Positions 1 through 8,272 of a DNA stretch of 64,000 bases are shown here, piece after piece. Numbering within the stretch: the stretch's first letter is position 1; each line of letters starts with the position of its first letter. Source of the stretch: an uncultured Bacteroidia bacterium (GTDB taxonomy: Bacteria; Bacteroidota; Bacteroidia; Bacteroidales; CAJPTX01); NCBI GenBank assembly GCA_947252645.1, contig CAMXWF010000008.1, forward strand, positions 51,523-115,522, given 5' to 3'. The notes beneath the pieces are model-generated. The model saw only the letters and a list, made by a program, of their open reading frames with translations. It did not search any database and was not told the DNA's origin. The position numbers and the translations under genes were made by a program.

Positions 1-347
1 AGGCCGTGGCCCGCTTGTTCAGCCCGCTGTTCTGAGCGGTGGCTACGCGGGGCTAGAAGGTCGCTAGAAAGACATTATTGGACAACGCGCATACGAGAAG
101 GCTCGCTGCGCTCCGTTACCCTATGCCCTTGGGCTAGCTGCACGCCTAGAGTAGGCTGTGGGAGCATCCATCGTGACCCGTGGGCTGGCAGTAGCCACGC
201 GGCACGAACCGCCCCACAGGCCCCCGTAGCCGTAAGCTGGGCTGGAGGCGCACCTGCGGCCGACAGCACTCGACCAGCTAGCGCACCACCTGGCGCGTGC
301 CCCCGAGGAGTCCACTGCGTAGGCTTGAGGGGCGCCGGGAAGCCAGG
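1..347. other. gene-free left edge
   Basis: No convincing gene is seen here. Short open frames exist on the minus strand but they are under 65 codons, overlap one another and have no recognisable product. I looked for signature cores of RNase P RNA, tmRNA, SRP RNA and tRNA on both strands and found none. The stretch lies downstream of the PAS gene on the minus strand and may be the upstream region of a gene beyond the left edge. Confidence 0.4.
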
Positions 348-698
348 CTAGCTCCTGACGTAGTTGGGCATGTTGTCGGGGAGCACCATGGAAAACTCGA
401 TGAGGCCTTGAACCTGACCGTTCTTTTTCCAGGGGGTCTGGTAGATGAGCTTGTGCTGGCCGCGCTTGTCGATGGTGTAGACGTGGGTCTGGCCTTCCAT
501 GAGCATCTCAATGATGGCCCGGGAGTGCTCATTGTGGCAGGCTCGCACCTGCTGCCCCACAAGCTGCTTACCCCCACCACCAGCGTTGACCTTCGCCGAG
601 GCCTGGTTAAGGTAGATGATGTTGCCCTCACGGTCGGTGATGGTGATTGAGACGTTGAGCTCCTCCAAGAGTTCTTCCACTGAAAGATTTAGCTCCAT
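348..698 (-). CDS. small single PAS-domain protein
   Basis: A 116-residue soluble protein made almost entirely of one PAS sensor domain, with no output domain. After a short acidic helix (MELNLSVEELLEEL) comes the PAS core: 'SITITDREGNIIYLN' at about 17-31, a Gly-rich loop at 39-43, and the C-terminal strands 'YTIDKRGQHKLIYQTPW' and 'QGLIEFSMVLPD'. The 'CHNEHS' motif (54-59) and the 'IYQTPW' strand resemble PAS domains of the type found in DUF438 proteins. The reading frame is open upstream, but the ATG at 698 begins the conserved domain and sits about 50 nt after a good -7 element. It is transcribed divergently from the AsmA-like gene. A lone PAS domain must act through a partner; given a SiaC gene 3 kb away, a role in a Sia-type phospho-switch is possible but is inference. 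Confidence 0.85.
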   Translation of the reverse strand: MELNLSVEELLEELNVSITITDREGNIIYLNQASAKVNAGGGGKQLVGQQVRACHNEHSRAIIEMLMEGQTHVYTIDKRGQHKLIYQTPWKKNGQVQGLIEFSMVLPDNMPNYVRS

Positions 699-747
699 GA
701 TGGTATGACTACGCGGGCTACTAGTCCAAGTGTGCCCCGCCGCGGGG

Positions 748-777
748 CAAAGGTAGTGAATCTGTAGGCAGGTCAAA
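748..777 (-). promoter_or_regulatory. Bacteroidota-type promoter for the PAS gene
   Basis: On the minus strand a TTTG (774-777) is followed after 18 nt by TACCTTTG (748-755). This fits the Bacteroidota primary sigma consensus TTTG-N19-TAnnTTTG, with a spacer one base short. Predicted start of transcription is about 741, giving a leader of roughly 40 nt to the ATG at 698. Confidence 0.6.
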
Positions 778-871
778 GGGCTAGGGCTCTGGCGTAGGAG
801 TAGGATAGAGCAGAATTGGTGTATCTTCGCGGGCGGATAGGCGTGGTATAGATTCAAAGTCAAAGTCAGCC

Positions 872-3652
872 ATGAAACGTGCAATCAAGGCGACCCTCAT
901 CGGGCTAGGCAGCCTGGTCGGGCTCGTGTTGCTACTGGCCATAGTGCTCCCGCTGGCGTTTAAGCCCCAGGTTCTTCGTTTCGTGCAGTCGCAGCTCAAC
1001 GCGCGACTCCAGGCCAAGGTGTCGTTTGAGGATTTGCACATCTCGCTCCTCCGGCGCTTCCCGCGCCTCTACGTATCGCTGGACAAGGCGGTGGTCATGG
1101 GCCCTGAGCCCTTTACGCAGGACACGCTGGCAGCGCTCGACCGCCTGGCCGTAGAGGTCAATCTCCGCTCACTCTTCCACCTGGACAATATCGAGGTCCA
1201 CTCGATCCTGCTCGACCACCCCTACGCCCACGCCCAGAAGAACGCCCTAGGCCAGGTGAACTGGGCTATCGTGAAGCCCACCGATGCCACTGCCCAAGAG
1301 CAAACGCAACCCCAAAACGACACCGCCAGTAGCCATATTGGGCTCAATCTCCAGGAGCTCAGGATCGTCAAGGCGTGCCTACGCTACCAGGACGATAGCA
1401 CGGGCATAGATGCCTCGGCGCGCGATCTGGATTTCCTCCTTTCGGGCAAACTCAACGCAGCCCGCAGCATCTTGAAGATGGCGCTAGATGTGCCCCAGGC
1501 CAACTTTAAGAGTGGTGGCGTGCAGTGGGCCAAGGATGTTGCGCTACACTTCGGGGCGAAGGTAGATGCCGACTTGGCGCAGATGCGCTTCGTACTCCAA
1601 GACAACGAGCTAAAACTCAACGATTTCGGCCTGCAGTTCGCGGGCCAAGTGGGCCTGCCCAAGGACAGCGTGGTGACTGACCTGACGTTCCAGACCACCA
1701 AGACGGACTTTAAGACCCTCCTCTCGCTCGTGCCGGCCCTCTACAAGCGGGGACTGGCCGATGTGCAAACGGGCGGGGTGCTGCAGCTCGCGGGGTGGGT
1801 AAAGGGCGTCATGCACGAGCAGGAGATGCCCAATGCGCAGCTCAAGCTCATGATCGATAAGGCCTTCTTGCAGTTCCCTGCGCTCCCCAAGCGTGTGGAG
1901 CAGATCGGGGTAGACCTGCTGGTGGACTACGATGGCAAGGATCTCGACAGGAGCGTGGTCAACCTGCGCCGTCTGGCTGCAAGCATGGGAGCCAATCACC
2001 TGACGCTCCAGGCCAAGGCTACGCAGCTCAAGCGCGACCTGACGCTGGCCGCACACGCCGATGCCAAGGTGGAGCTTGGTGAACTCAAAGAGGCCTTGCC
2101 TCTCGATAGCATGGAGCTACAGGGCAAGCTGGCCCTCCAGGCCGACCTGGCGGCCAGTAAATCGCTCGTGGATGCCAAACGCTACGAGGAGTGTAGGCTA
2201 GAGGGCACGGTCGACTTAACCCAAGTGGTTCTCAAGAAAGTACTGGCCCTGCCAGTACACGTAGAGAAGCTCCACTTGACCCTTTCGCCCAAGCAGGTGG
2301 AGGTAAACCAGCTACAGGCCCAAGCGGGTCGCAGCGACGTCAAGCTCCAGGGTGGCCTACGGGACTTCCTGCCCTACCTGCTCAGCCAAGGGACAGTCAA
2401 GGGAACGCTGGCCATGCAGGCTCACCGCGTAGACCTCAATGAGCTCTTCCCTGCCACCAAGGCCAGTGCCCCGGCTAGTGACGCGGCTGCCCAAAAGCCA
2501 GCCAGCGACACCTCTGCCACCACCAGCAAAGACAACCTGGCAGCGGCTCGTCGTATCGACTTCACCTTCAATGCAGGCGTAGACTCCCTTTTCTTCCAGA
2601 ATATCGCGGCCTCCAACGTCAAGGGGGCCTTCCGACTGGCCTCGGGAAAGCTCTGGCTAGAGCAGGTGGCCGCGCAGGCTATGGGCGGCCGGATGGACGT
2701 AAGGGGTGAACTCAATTTCCAAGATACTGCCGCCTACCCCATGGACGTGACCGCCCAGCTCCACCACGTTGAGCTCAAGCAAGTGGTGACCACCTTCACC
2801 ACGCTGGCCAAGTCGTTTCCGATCCTAGAGCATCTACAGGGCGACGTGAGCCTATCGCTCGGGGCCAAGGGCGCCCTGAGCTCCAGCTTCACCCCTGACC
2901 TCATGTCGCTCAACGCCGATGGCACGCTCTCCACCAATGCCCTCTCCATCGTGGGCTCGCCCACCTTCCAGAAGCTAGGGGCTGTTCTCCAGAATGACAT
3001 GCTCACCCACCCCACCCTAGAGGATTTCAAACTCCCTTTCAGCATGCGTAATGGCGTGCTGAGCAGCGAGCACTTTACCACGAGCCTAAAGGGCATCGAT
3101 GCCGGCATGGAGGGAAGCGTGAGCCTAGAGCAGGACGTGGACTACAAGATGGATCTCCATGTGCCCACCGCGCTGCTGGGTAAGGCCTCTGACCTCATGC
3201 AGCAGGGACTCAGCAAGCTCATACCGGGTACACAGCTGCCGGCTAAGCTGCCCGTGATAGTGCATGTGACAGGCAAGGTGACCGATCCCAAGGTGAGCGT
3301 GTCGCTAGGCCAAGATATGGTGGCCAGTGCCAAGCAGCTAGTGCAGCAGAAAGTGGAGGAGGTCAAGCAGCAGGCGAAAGAAACGGTCAATAAGGCCCTG
3401 GAGGAAGCCCAAGCCAAGGCAGCACAGCTCAGGGCCGAGGCCCAGGCCAAGGCCGATGCCCTGCTAGCGGAAGCGCAGAAAAAGGCTGACGAGCTGGTAG
3501 AAGCCGCCAAGGCCAAAGGCCCGTTGGCAGCGGCCGCCGCCAAGCTGGCTGCCGATAGAGTGCTGAAGGAAGCCCAGGCCCAGGTGCAGCAGATCTTGGA
3601 CAAGGCCAATAGTGAGGCCGATGGGCTAATCAACCAGGCCAAGCAGCAGTAG
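872..3652 (+). CDS. AsmA-like inner-membrane-anchored protein with Ala-rich coiled-coil tail
   Basis: A 926-residue AsmA/YhdP-type protein. Residues about 7-28 form an N-terminal membrane anchor (LIGLGSLVGLVLLLAIVLPL); the rest is predicted periplasmic, with the repeated beta-rich segments of this superfamily, whose members form lipid-binding grooves bridging the envelope. The typical AsmA start 'FEDLHISLLRRFPRLYVSLDKA' follows the anchor. A Ser/Thr/Ala-rich linker near 530-555 separates two halves. The last 110 residues or so are low-complexity heptads (repeated 'EAQAKA', 'AQKKADEL'), a predicted long coiled coil, as in some other Bacteroidota AsmA homologs. A role in lipid transport or outer-membrane homeostasis is inferred from the family. 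It is divergent from the PAS gene; a 260 nt gap separates it from the siaC gene downstream. Confidence 0.88.
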   Translation: MKRAIKATLIGLGSLVGLVLLLAIVLPLAFKPQVLRFVQSQLNARLQAKVSFEDLHISLLRRFPRLYVSLDKAVVMGPEPFTQDTLAALDRLAVEVNLRSLFHLDNIEVHSILLDHPYAHAQKNALGQVNWAIVKPTDATAQEQTQPQNDTASSHIGLNLQELRIVKACLRYQDDSTGIDASARDLDFLLSGKLNAARSILKMALDVPQANFKSGGVQWAKDVALHFGAKVDADLAQMRFVLQDNELKLNDFGLQFAGQVGLPKDSVVTDLTFQTTKTDFKTLLSLVPALYKRGLADVQTGGVLQLAGWVKGVMHEQEMPNAQLKLMIDKAFLQFPALPKRVEQIGVDLLVDYDGKDLDRSVVNLRRLAASMGANHLTLQAKATQLKRDLTLAAHADAKVELGELKEALPLDSMELQGKLALQADLAASKSLVDAKRYEECRLEGTVDLTQVVLKKVLALPVHVEKLHLTLSPKQVEVNQLQAQAGRSDVKLQGGLRDFLPYLLSQGTVKGTLAMQAHRVDLNELFPATKASAPASDAAAQKPASDTSATTSKDNLAAARRIDFTFNAGVDSLFFQNIAASNVKGAFRLASGKLWLEQVAAQAMGGRMDVRGELNFQDTAAYPMDVTAQLHHVELKQVVTTFTTLAKSFPILEHLQGDVSLSLGAKGALSSSFTPDLMSLNADGTLSTNALSIVGSPTFQKLGAVLQNDMLTHPTLEDFKLPFSMRNGVLSSEHFTTSLKGIDAGMEGSVSLEQDVDYKMDLHVPTALLGKASDLMQQGLSKLIPGTQLPAKLPVIVHVTGKVTDPKVSVSLGQDMVASAKQLVQQKVEEVKQQAKETVNKALEEAQAKAAQLRAEAQAKADALLAEAQKKADELVEAAKAKGPLAAAAAKLAADRVLKEAQAQVQQILDKANSEADGLINQAKQQ

Positions 3653-3659
3653 GCCTCCC

Positions 3660-3679
3660 TGGCCACTCCTGGGTGGCCA
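3660..3679 (+). terminator. possible hairpin after the AsmA-like gene
   Basis: Perfect 7-bp arms TGGCCAC/GTGGCCA with a 6-nt loop lie 8 nt after the stop codon of the AsmA-like gene. No T-run follows, so it may be a transcript-stabilising hairpin or a weak terminator. Confidence 0.35.
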
Positions 3680-3912
3680 AGGAACAGGGGGCGGGGGACG
3701 CGAAGGCTACCACAAAAGCCCTGGTGGCCTAGGATGTCGTAAACATTTTAGTAAATTCGCGCATTGGTGTGAAGTACACCACAGTGTGAGTACTCATTTT
3801 GGCAGCCAAGGCAATAGGTCAACGACCTGCTACGCGTAGTGCCCCCACTCATTACGGGGCACTGCCCGCCCAAGTAGCTGCATGCGATCCTAGCATAACG
3901 GAGAACACGACT

Positions 3913-4314
3913 ATGGTAACACCTTTCCAAGAAAAATTAGAAACGCTCGAATACGAGGCCACGCGGGTGACCCCGTATATACACTTCGACCCCTCGACGG
4001 GCATAATGCGCATCCAGGGAGCCTCCATGCCAGAGAACGTCACGGAGTTCTACGGGCCTATCATCGATTGGCTCTCCGCCTACGGAAACGCCCCCTGCGA
4101 GAAAACCATCCTCAGGTTCAAGCTCGCCTACTTCAACACGGCCACATCGAAGATCTTCATGGAGCTCATCGCCCGTATCGAGGCCATCGCCGAGCAAGGC
4201 CACGAGACCTGCATCGAATGGTGGCTCGAGCCCGATGACGATGACATGCGCGAGGCCGGCGAGGACTACGCCAACCTCACCACTATCCCCGTAGTGTTCA
4301 AAGACATCAAGTAA
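3913..4314 (+). CDS. SiaC-family regulatory phosphoprotein (DUF1987), copy 1
   Basis: A 133-residue protein of the SiaC/DUF1987 family. Recognisable marks are 'GASMPENVTEFYGPIIDWL' (36-54), the strand 'LRFKLAYFNTATSKIF' and the acidic C-terminal 'EPDDDDMREAGEDY'. In Pseudomonas, SiaC is a small STAS-like protein switched by phosphorylation of one Thr by the kinase SiaB and dephosphorylation by SiaA. The FNTATSK segment (74-80) is where that residue is expected (inference). The frame is open further upstream, but the ATG at 3913 is preceded by 'ACGGAGAACACGACT' and starts the conserved region. No siaB or siaA gene is in view. A second, more diverged copy is at 61749-62165. Confidence 0.88.
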   Translation: MVTPFQEKLETLEYEATRVTPYIHFDPSTGIMRIQGASMPENVTEFYGPIIDWLSAYGNAPCEKTILRFKLAYFNTATSKIFMELIARIEAIAEQGHETCIEWWLEPDDDDMREAGEDYANLTTIPVVFKDIK

Positions 4315-4352
4315 TCCTCCCCACATACCCTTCAACTCTCAGCACTCGGCCT

Positions 4353-5093
4353 ATGCATTTACTCGAGCACCGCAGCATCAGGAAATTCCTCCACAAGCCG
4401 ATCCCCCAGGCGGATGTCGACTACATGGTCAACGCAGGCATCCGGGCCTCCAACACGGCCAATATGCAGGCCTACTCCATCATGGCCACCACCGATAGGG
4501 CCATGATGGCCAAGCTCAAGCCGCTCCACCTCGGGCAGCCTATCCTCGATACTACGCAGCTCCACTTGACCATTTGCGCCGACTTGCACCGGTTCTCCCG
4601 TTGGTGCCTGCTCTCAGAGGCCAAACCAGGCTACGGCAACTTGCTCGGCCTGCTGAGTGCCATAGTCGATGCTGCGCTCTGCGCACAAAACATCGCCGTG
4701 GCAGCCGAAGAAAAGAACTTGGGGCTCTGCTTCCTCGGCACTCCGCTTTACAATCCCCAGGCCTTTGCCGACCTGCTGCAACTCCCTACGCTCTCCCTAC
4801 CAGTTACCGCCATCTGCTTAGGCTACCCCGATGAGCATCCTGGCCTCACCGAGCGCCTCCCAAAGGAAGCTGTGCTCCACAAGGACACCTACTTCGATCC
4901 TGACGATTCGCAGCTCTTGGCTCTCTACCACGACATCGACACCAACCCCAACAATCGAAAGGCCGCCCAGGAGGCTGGCTGTAGCAACTTTGCCCAGCTC
5001 TTCACCAACCTACGCTACCCTGAGGCTCTCTACACCGAAACCTCAGCCAAACTCATGGCCTTCCTGCGCAAGCAGGGGTTTCAGCTCGAATAG
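4353..5093 (+). CDS. nitroreductase-family flavoprotein
   Basis: A 246-residue NAD(P)H:FMN nitroreductase-family protein of the NfsA/FRase type. Seen: the FMN-contact motif 'HRSIRKFLHKPIP' (6-18), 'RASNTANMQAYSIM' for the phosphate/ring contacts, and the conserved central helix 'DAALCAQNIAVAAEEKNLGLCFLG', followed by 'PVTAICLGYPDE'. It probably reduces nitro or quinone compounds or related electron acceptors using FMN; the physiological substrate cannot be read from sequence. It begins 38 nt after siaC copy 1 on the same strand, so the two may be co-transcribed. Confidence 0.9.
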   Translation: MHLLEHRSIRKFLHKPIPQADVDYMVNAGIRASNTANMQAYSIMATTDRAMMAKLKPLHLGQPILDTTQLHLTICADLHRFSRWCLLSEAKPGYGNLLGLLSAIVDAALCAQNIAVAAEEKNLGLCFLGTPLYNPQAFADLLQLPTLSLPVTAICLGYPDEHPGLTERLPKEAVLHKDTYFDPDDSQLLALYHDIDTNPNNRKAAQEAGCSNFAQLFTNLRYPEALYTETSAKLMAFLRKQGFQLE

Positions 5094-5244
5094 CCCCCAC
5101 TCCACGCTCCACCCACACACTGCCCTCCCCTGGCCGGCAATAAAATGCCTGGGGTACATCAGGCCAAAACCGCAGCGACTGGGAAAGGTCATTCCTCCCT
5201 ACACTGCGCGCGTAGGCATTCCGGTCCAAGGCAGGGAGTACTTA

Positions 5245-7026
5245 TTGCGTGTACTCCTCTGCGGACTCTTCTTGCTCCTGGGAAGTCTCGCCCCCGCTCC
5301 AAGCATAGCGCAGACGGCCTACCTCGCCGTGAGCTTCAACGCAGGCGACCCCGTCCCGGAAAGCATCAGCAGACTCGGGGCAACGCCCAAACCAAGTCCT
5401 ACGAGCTATACTGCGGCCATGCCACCGCTCGACAGCGGCCGTACACCCATGGCCTACGAGTCGCACGAAACGGCCCACGATGGCGACAATGCGTTCTTCA
5501 TCGCGCTCCCCAGCGATTCTGCCCAAGCCACCCACTATTGCGACTCCCTGCGCGCATGCTTGCAGCGTGCAGGCTTTCTCCAGGCCAAACTTTCGCTGCC
5601 CCAAAACCCACGGGGTCACTACAAGCTCACCGCTGGGCCATGCTACCAGCTAGGCACTATTGTGGGTCCCTATGGCCGCATTGACACTGCGACCCAGCGT
5701 CCCCTCACAGCCCACAACGCCCAGGGAGTTGCGGCACTCTACGCAAAGGTTTTTGCGGACTCGCTTTCCCCAACCGACCTGCTCACCGTGCGCCTCCTGC
5801 CGGAGGAGGGAAGGCTTGCAACTGCCCAGATCGTCATTGCCCGTGGGAAAATCCATCCTACCCTGCTAGGCGTTGAACTCCACGGCGATTATCGCGTCGC
5901 CAAGTCCGCGCTGCTGCGCCGTCTTGGACTGCGCATTGGCGCCCCGATCCCAGGCGACCTCGTGGCGTTCGCCGAGGCGGCAGTAGACGACTTGCCCTTT
6001 GTGGCTCAACAAGGGAAACCTATCGTGGAATTCCTTCCCAAGGGGGTACGGCTACACCTCTATCTGACCTCTCGACGCGCCAGTACGGCCCAAGGTAGCA
6101 TCGCCATGACCCCTGCCCCAGAAGGGCAACGCGGCGTGAGATTTGAGGGCCAAGCCGACCTCCAGCTAGTCAATCTGCTGCATCAGGGGGAGCGGGTGTG
6201 GCTCACATGGCAAATAGCGCAGAAAACGCAAATGGACCTCTCGGTCCAAGCGCAGTATCCACACATAGCGCGCAGTCCACTCGGCGTGGAAGCCGCCATC
6301 AGCTGGCAACGCCGCGACACCTCAGAGCTGCGCTTTGCGGCCTCGCTGGGGCTTACCTTCACTCCGCTGCGCTTCCATACACTCCGGCTCAGCTACGAGT
6401 TGCTACGCGCAGGCTACTACGCACCAAGCGACCCAGCCCGCAAGGTCAGCACCAAGGGCAATTGCATTGCGCTAGGCTACCAATATGCCCGCACGCGCTA
6501 CGACCTCTCCTGGCCCCTAGGGCAATCCATTCGCATCGGCACGGCATACGCCCTACGCACCCAGTCGGGCTACGACAACAGCCAGCTACTCCAGCTCGAA
6601 GGGCACCTGGCGTGGTGTTGGCCCTTACCTTGGCACGAGCTGCGGGCGGGGGTCAAAGGCAACTACTACTACCAAGCGTTTACCCATGGCCCCCGGCTAC
6701 GAGGGCGCCTCGACCAATTTCAGCTCGGCGGAGCCAATTCCCTGCGGGGCTACGCAGAGCGAGCCCTCCTCACCACGCACGCACTACTCCTCTCAGCCAA
6801 CTTCGGCTGGTTTGCCAACGGATACATAGCCCCCTCGCTATTTCTGGACGCAGCCCTGCTCCTCGACCAGACTCCAGCGCTGTGCATCGTTGCCCCAGGG
6901 CTAAGCACCGCATTCCAAGCCAGCCGGTTTTACCTACAGCTGGACTTTGCCAAGGCTTTTCCCCTGGGGAAAGACCCGACGCTCAACCACTGGATGGTAC
7001 ACCTCAGCACCCACCTGCGCTTTTAG
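5245..7026 (+). CDS. Omp85-superfamily outer-membrane protein (TamA/BamA-like)
   Basis: About 593 residues: signal peptide, a periplasmic N-terminal part, and a C-terminal barrel of roughly 350 residues ending in '...WMVHLSTHLRF' with a terminal Phe. The barrel carries 'LGGANSLRGYAERALL', the conserved RGY/RGF loop-6 motif of Omp85 proteins. The frame is open much farther upstream, but that part only overlaps the nitroreductase gene. The likely start is TTG at 5245, preceded by AGGGAG and followed directly by a signal peptide (RVLLCGLFLLLGSLAPAPSIAQ). With one or two POTRA-like segments it is nearer TamA or patatin-type barrels than full BamA with five. The true bamA, normally next to uppS in this phylum, is not in the window. 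The gene ends overlapping the pyrD stop codon. Confidence 0.8.
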   Translation: MRVLLCGLFLLLGSLAPAPSIAQTAYLAVSFNAGDPVPESISRLGATPKPSPTSYTAAMPPLDSGRTPMAYESHETAHDGDNAFFIALPSDSAQATHYCDSLRACLQRAGFLQAKLSLPQNPRGHYKLTAGPCYQLGTIVGPYGRIDTATQRPLTAHNAQGVAALYAKVFADSLSPTDLLTVRLLPEEGRLATAQIVIARGKIHPTLLGVELHGDYRVAKSALLRRLGLRIGAPIPGDLVAFAEAAVDDLPFVAQQGKPIVEFLPKGVRLHLYLTSRRASTAQGSIAMTPAPEGQRGVRFEGQADLQLVNLLHQGERVWLTWQIAQKTQMDLSVQAQYPHIARSPLGVEAAISWQRRDTSELRFAASLGLTFTPLRFHTLRLSYELLRAGYYAPSDPARKVSTKGNCIALGYQYARTRYDLSWPLGQSIRIGTAYALRTQSGYDNSQLLQLEGHLAWCWPLPWHELRAGVKGNYYYQAFTHGPRLRGRLDQFQLGGANSLRGYAERALLTTHALLLSANFGWFANGYIAPSLFLDAALLLDQTPALCIVAPGLSTAFQASRFYLQLDFAKAFPLGKDPTLNHWMVHLSTHLRF

Positions 7027-8093
7027 CACGTTCCCCAATCGGGAATCTCCGCCTGGTGGGCGTAGAGGTACTTGTTGATACTGCGGACAACACCCGGCCC
7101 ACCATAGATATAGCCAGTAAACACCTGGAGCAGGTTCGCCCCCGCCTGCAGCATCTCAAGGGCCTCAGGGCCATTGCTTATCCCGCCCACGCCTATAATC
7201 AGGGGACGAGGGCCTACTGCCACACGGATAGCCTTCACAAGGGCAACGGCCTTGGCGTGCAGCGGCGCCCCACTCAGCCCCCCGGTACCCATGGTCTCTA
7301 CAGCCGTTGCGGGTGTACGCAGCCCCTCGCGCTGCGCCGTCGTGTTGGAGGCTATGAAGCCATCTACGCCAAGCTCCAAGGCCAGTGCCAACGTACGCTG
7401 GAGCGATTCGGAGCTGGCATCGGGACCAAGCTTCAGCAGCATGGGGCGGTAAAGGTGCTGGCGTGCGCGTTCCTGGGTCAGCGCAGTGAGCAGCTCACGC
7501 AGGTGTTGCTCATCCTGCATACCGCGGAGGTCGTGCACATTGGGGCAACTGATGTTGAGCGCAAAATAGTCCACCAAAGGGTAGAGCGCACGGAAGCAGA
7601 CCAAATAATCTTGGGATGCCTGCTCATTGGGGGTGGCGGTGTTCTTGGAAATGTTGCCCCCCACCGGGATGCTATATCGACGCCGACGCGCCAGGCGCTT
7701 GGCCACACGGTCTACCCCATGGGAGTTAAACGCCATGCGATTGATGAGCGCGCCATCGAGCGGTAGCCGAAACATCCGTGGCCTAGGGTTGCCGGGCTGC
7801 GGCCGAGGGGTCACCGTACCAACCTCCATGAAGCCAAAACCCAAATTACGAGCCTTATCCAGCAGCTGCCCCTGCTTGTCGAAGCCCGCAGGGAGTCCTA
7901 CCAAGTTGAGAAAGGGGAGGTCGAAGTATGTCCGACGGAGTTCCCTTGGCGCGTAGAGTAGCGCGCAACGAAAACACCACCCCAGCCCAGGAAGCTTGAA
8001 GAGTAAGCGGATGAGGCTGAGCACAAAATGGTGCGCGGCCTCAGGCGGCATGAGGAAAAAGAACGGGCGCAGCGCATGGCGATAGAACCACAT
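7023..8093 (-). CDS. pyrD: dihydroorotate dehydrogenase, class 2 (quinone)
   Basis: 356 residues. This is the flavoenzyme that oxidises dihydroorotate to orotate in pyrimidine synthesis. Class 2 is shown by the N-terminal hydrophobic membrane-associating helices (FYRHALRPFFFLMPPEAAHH), the usual class 2 length and 'FGFMEVGTVTPRPQPGNPRPRMFRL'. FMN-binding segments 'VGGNISKN', 'LLKLGPD', 'GGLSG' and 'IGVGGI' are present. The catalytic-base motif reads NISCPN (180-185), with Cys183 where class 2 enzymes such as the E. coli one have Ser; Cys is the class 1 residue. The ATG at 8093 is preceded by GAGG. Its TAA stop interlocks with the TAG of the convergent Omp85 gene. Confidence 0.95.
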   Translation of the reverse strand: MWFYRHALRPFFFLMPPEAAHHFVLSLIRLLFKLPGLGWCFRCALLYAPRELRRTYFDLPFLNLVGLPAGFDKQGQLLDKARNLGFGFMEVGTVTPRPQPGNPRPRMFRLPLDGALINRMAFNSHGVDRVAKRLARRRRYSIPVGGNISKNTATPNEQASQDYLVCFRALYPLVDYFALNISCPNVHDLRGMQDEQHLRELLTALTQERARQHLYRPMLLKLGPDASSESLQRTLALALELGVDGFIASNTTAQREGLRTPATAVETMGTGGLSGAPLHAKAVALVKAIRVAVGPRPLIIGVGGISNGPEALEMLQAGANLLQVFTGYIYGGPGVVRSINKYLYAHQAEIPDWGTC

Positions 8094-8144
8094 GGTAGAC
8101 CTCCTACTTGGCCCCTAGGAGACCACCTCCCAGAGGCCACCGGG

Positions 8145-8152
8145 CAAAGGTA
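8145..8152 (-). promoter_or_regulatory. -7 element TACCTTTG upstream of pyrD
   Basis: Minus-strand TACCTTTG, identical to the -7 box of the better promoters in this window, 52 nt before the pyrD ATG. No TTTG is seen at the expected -33 distance. Confidence 0.4.
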
Positions 8153-8272
8153 GGAAATCTAAACAGCAGATAGATGCCCGCCCCTGCGAGTCCAGACACC
8201 TATCCACTGGTAAGCAGAAAAACAGAAGGTCCTCACCACGCACCGCCAAGACCCCATGGGCAAAAAGTACCC

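Noticed and set aside
1..347. Possible structured RNA (RNase P, tmRNA, SRP) at the left edge
   Set aside because: None of the conserved cores is present on either strand; only GC-rich short hairpins.
872..3652. TolA- or ATP synthase b-like protein, suggested by the Ala/Lys/Glu tail
   Set aside because: The remaining 800 residues are clearly AsmA-like; the coiled-coil tail is seen in other AsmA homologs of the phylum.
4831..5244. N-terminal extension of the Omp85 reading frame
   Set aside because: It overlaps the nitroreductase gene out of frame and lacks membrane or signal features; the signal peptide starts at 5245.
6198..7766. 522-codon plus-strand frame across the Omp85-pyrD junction
   Set aside because: Out of frame with Omp85 and antisense to pyrD; Arg/Pro/His-rich with no domain.
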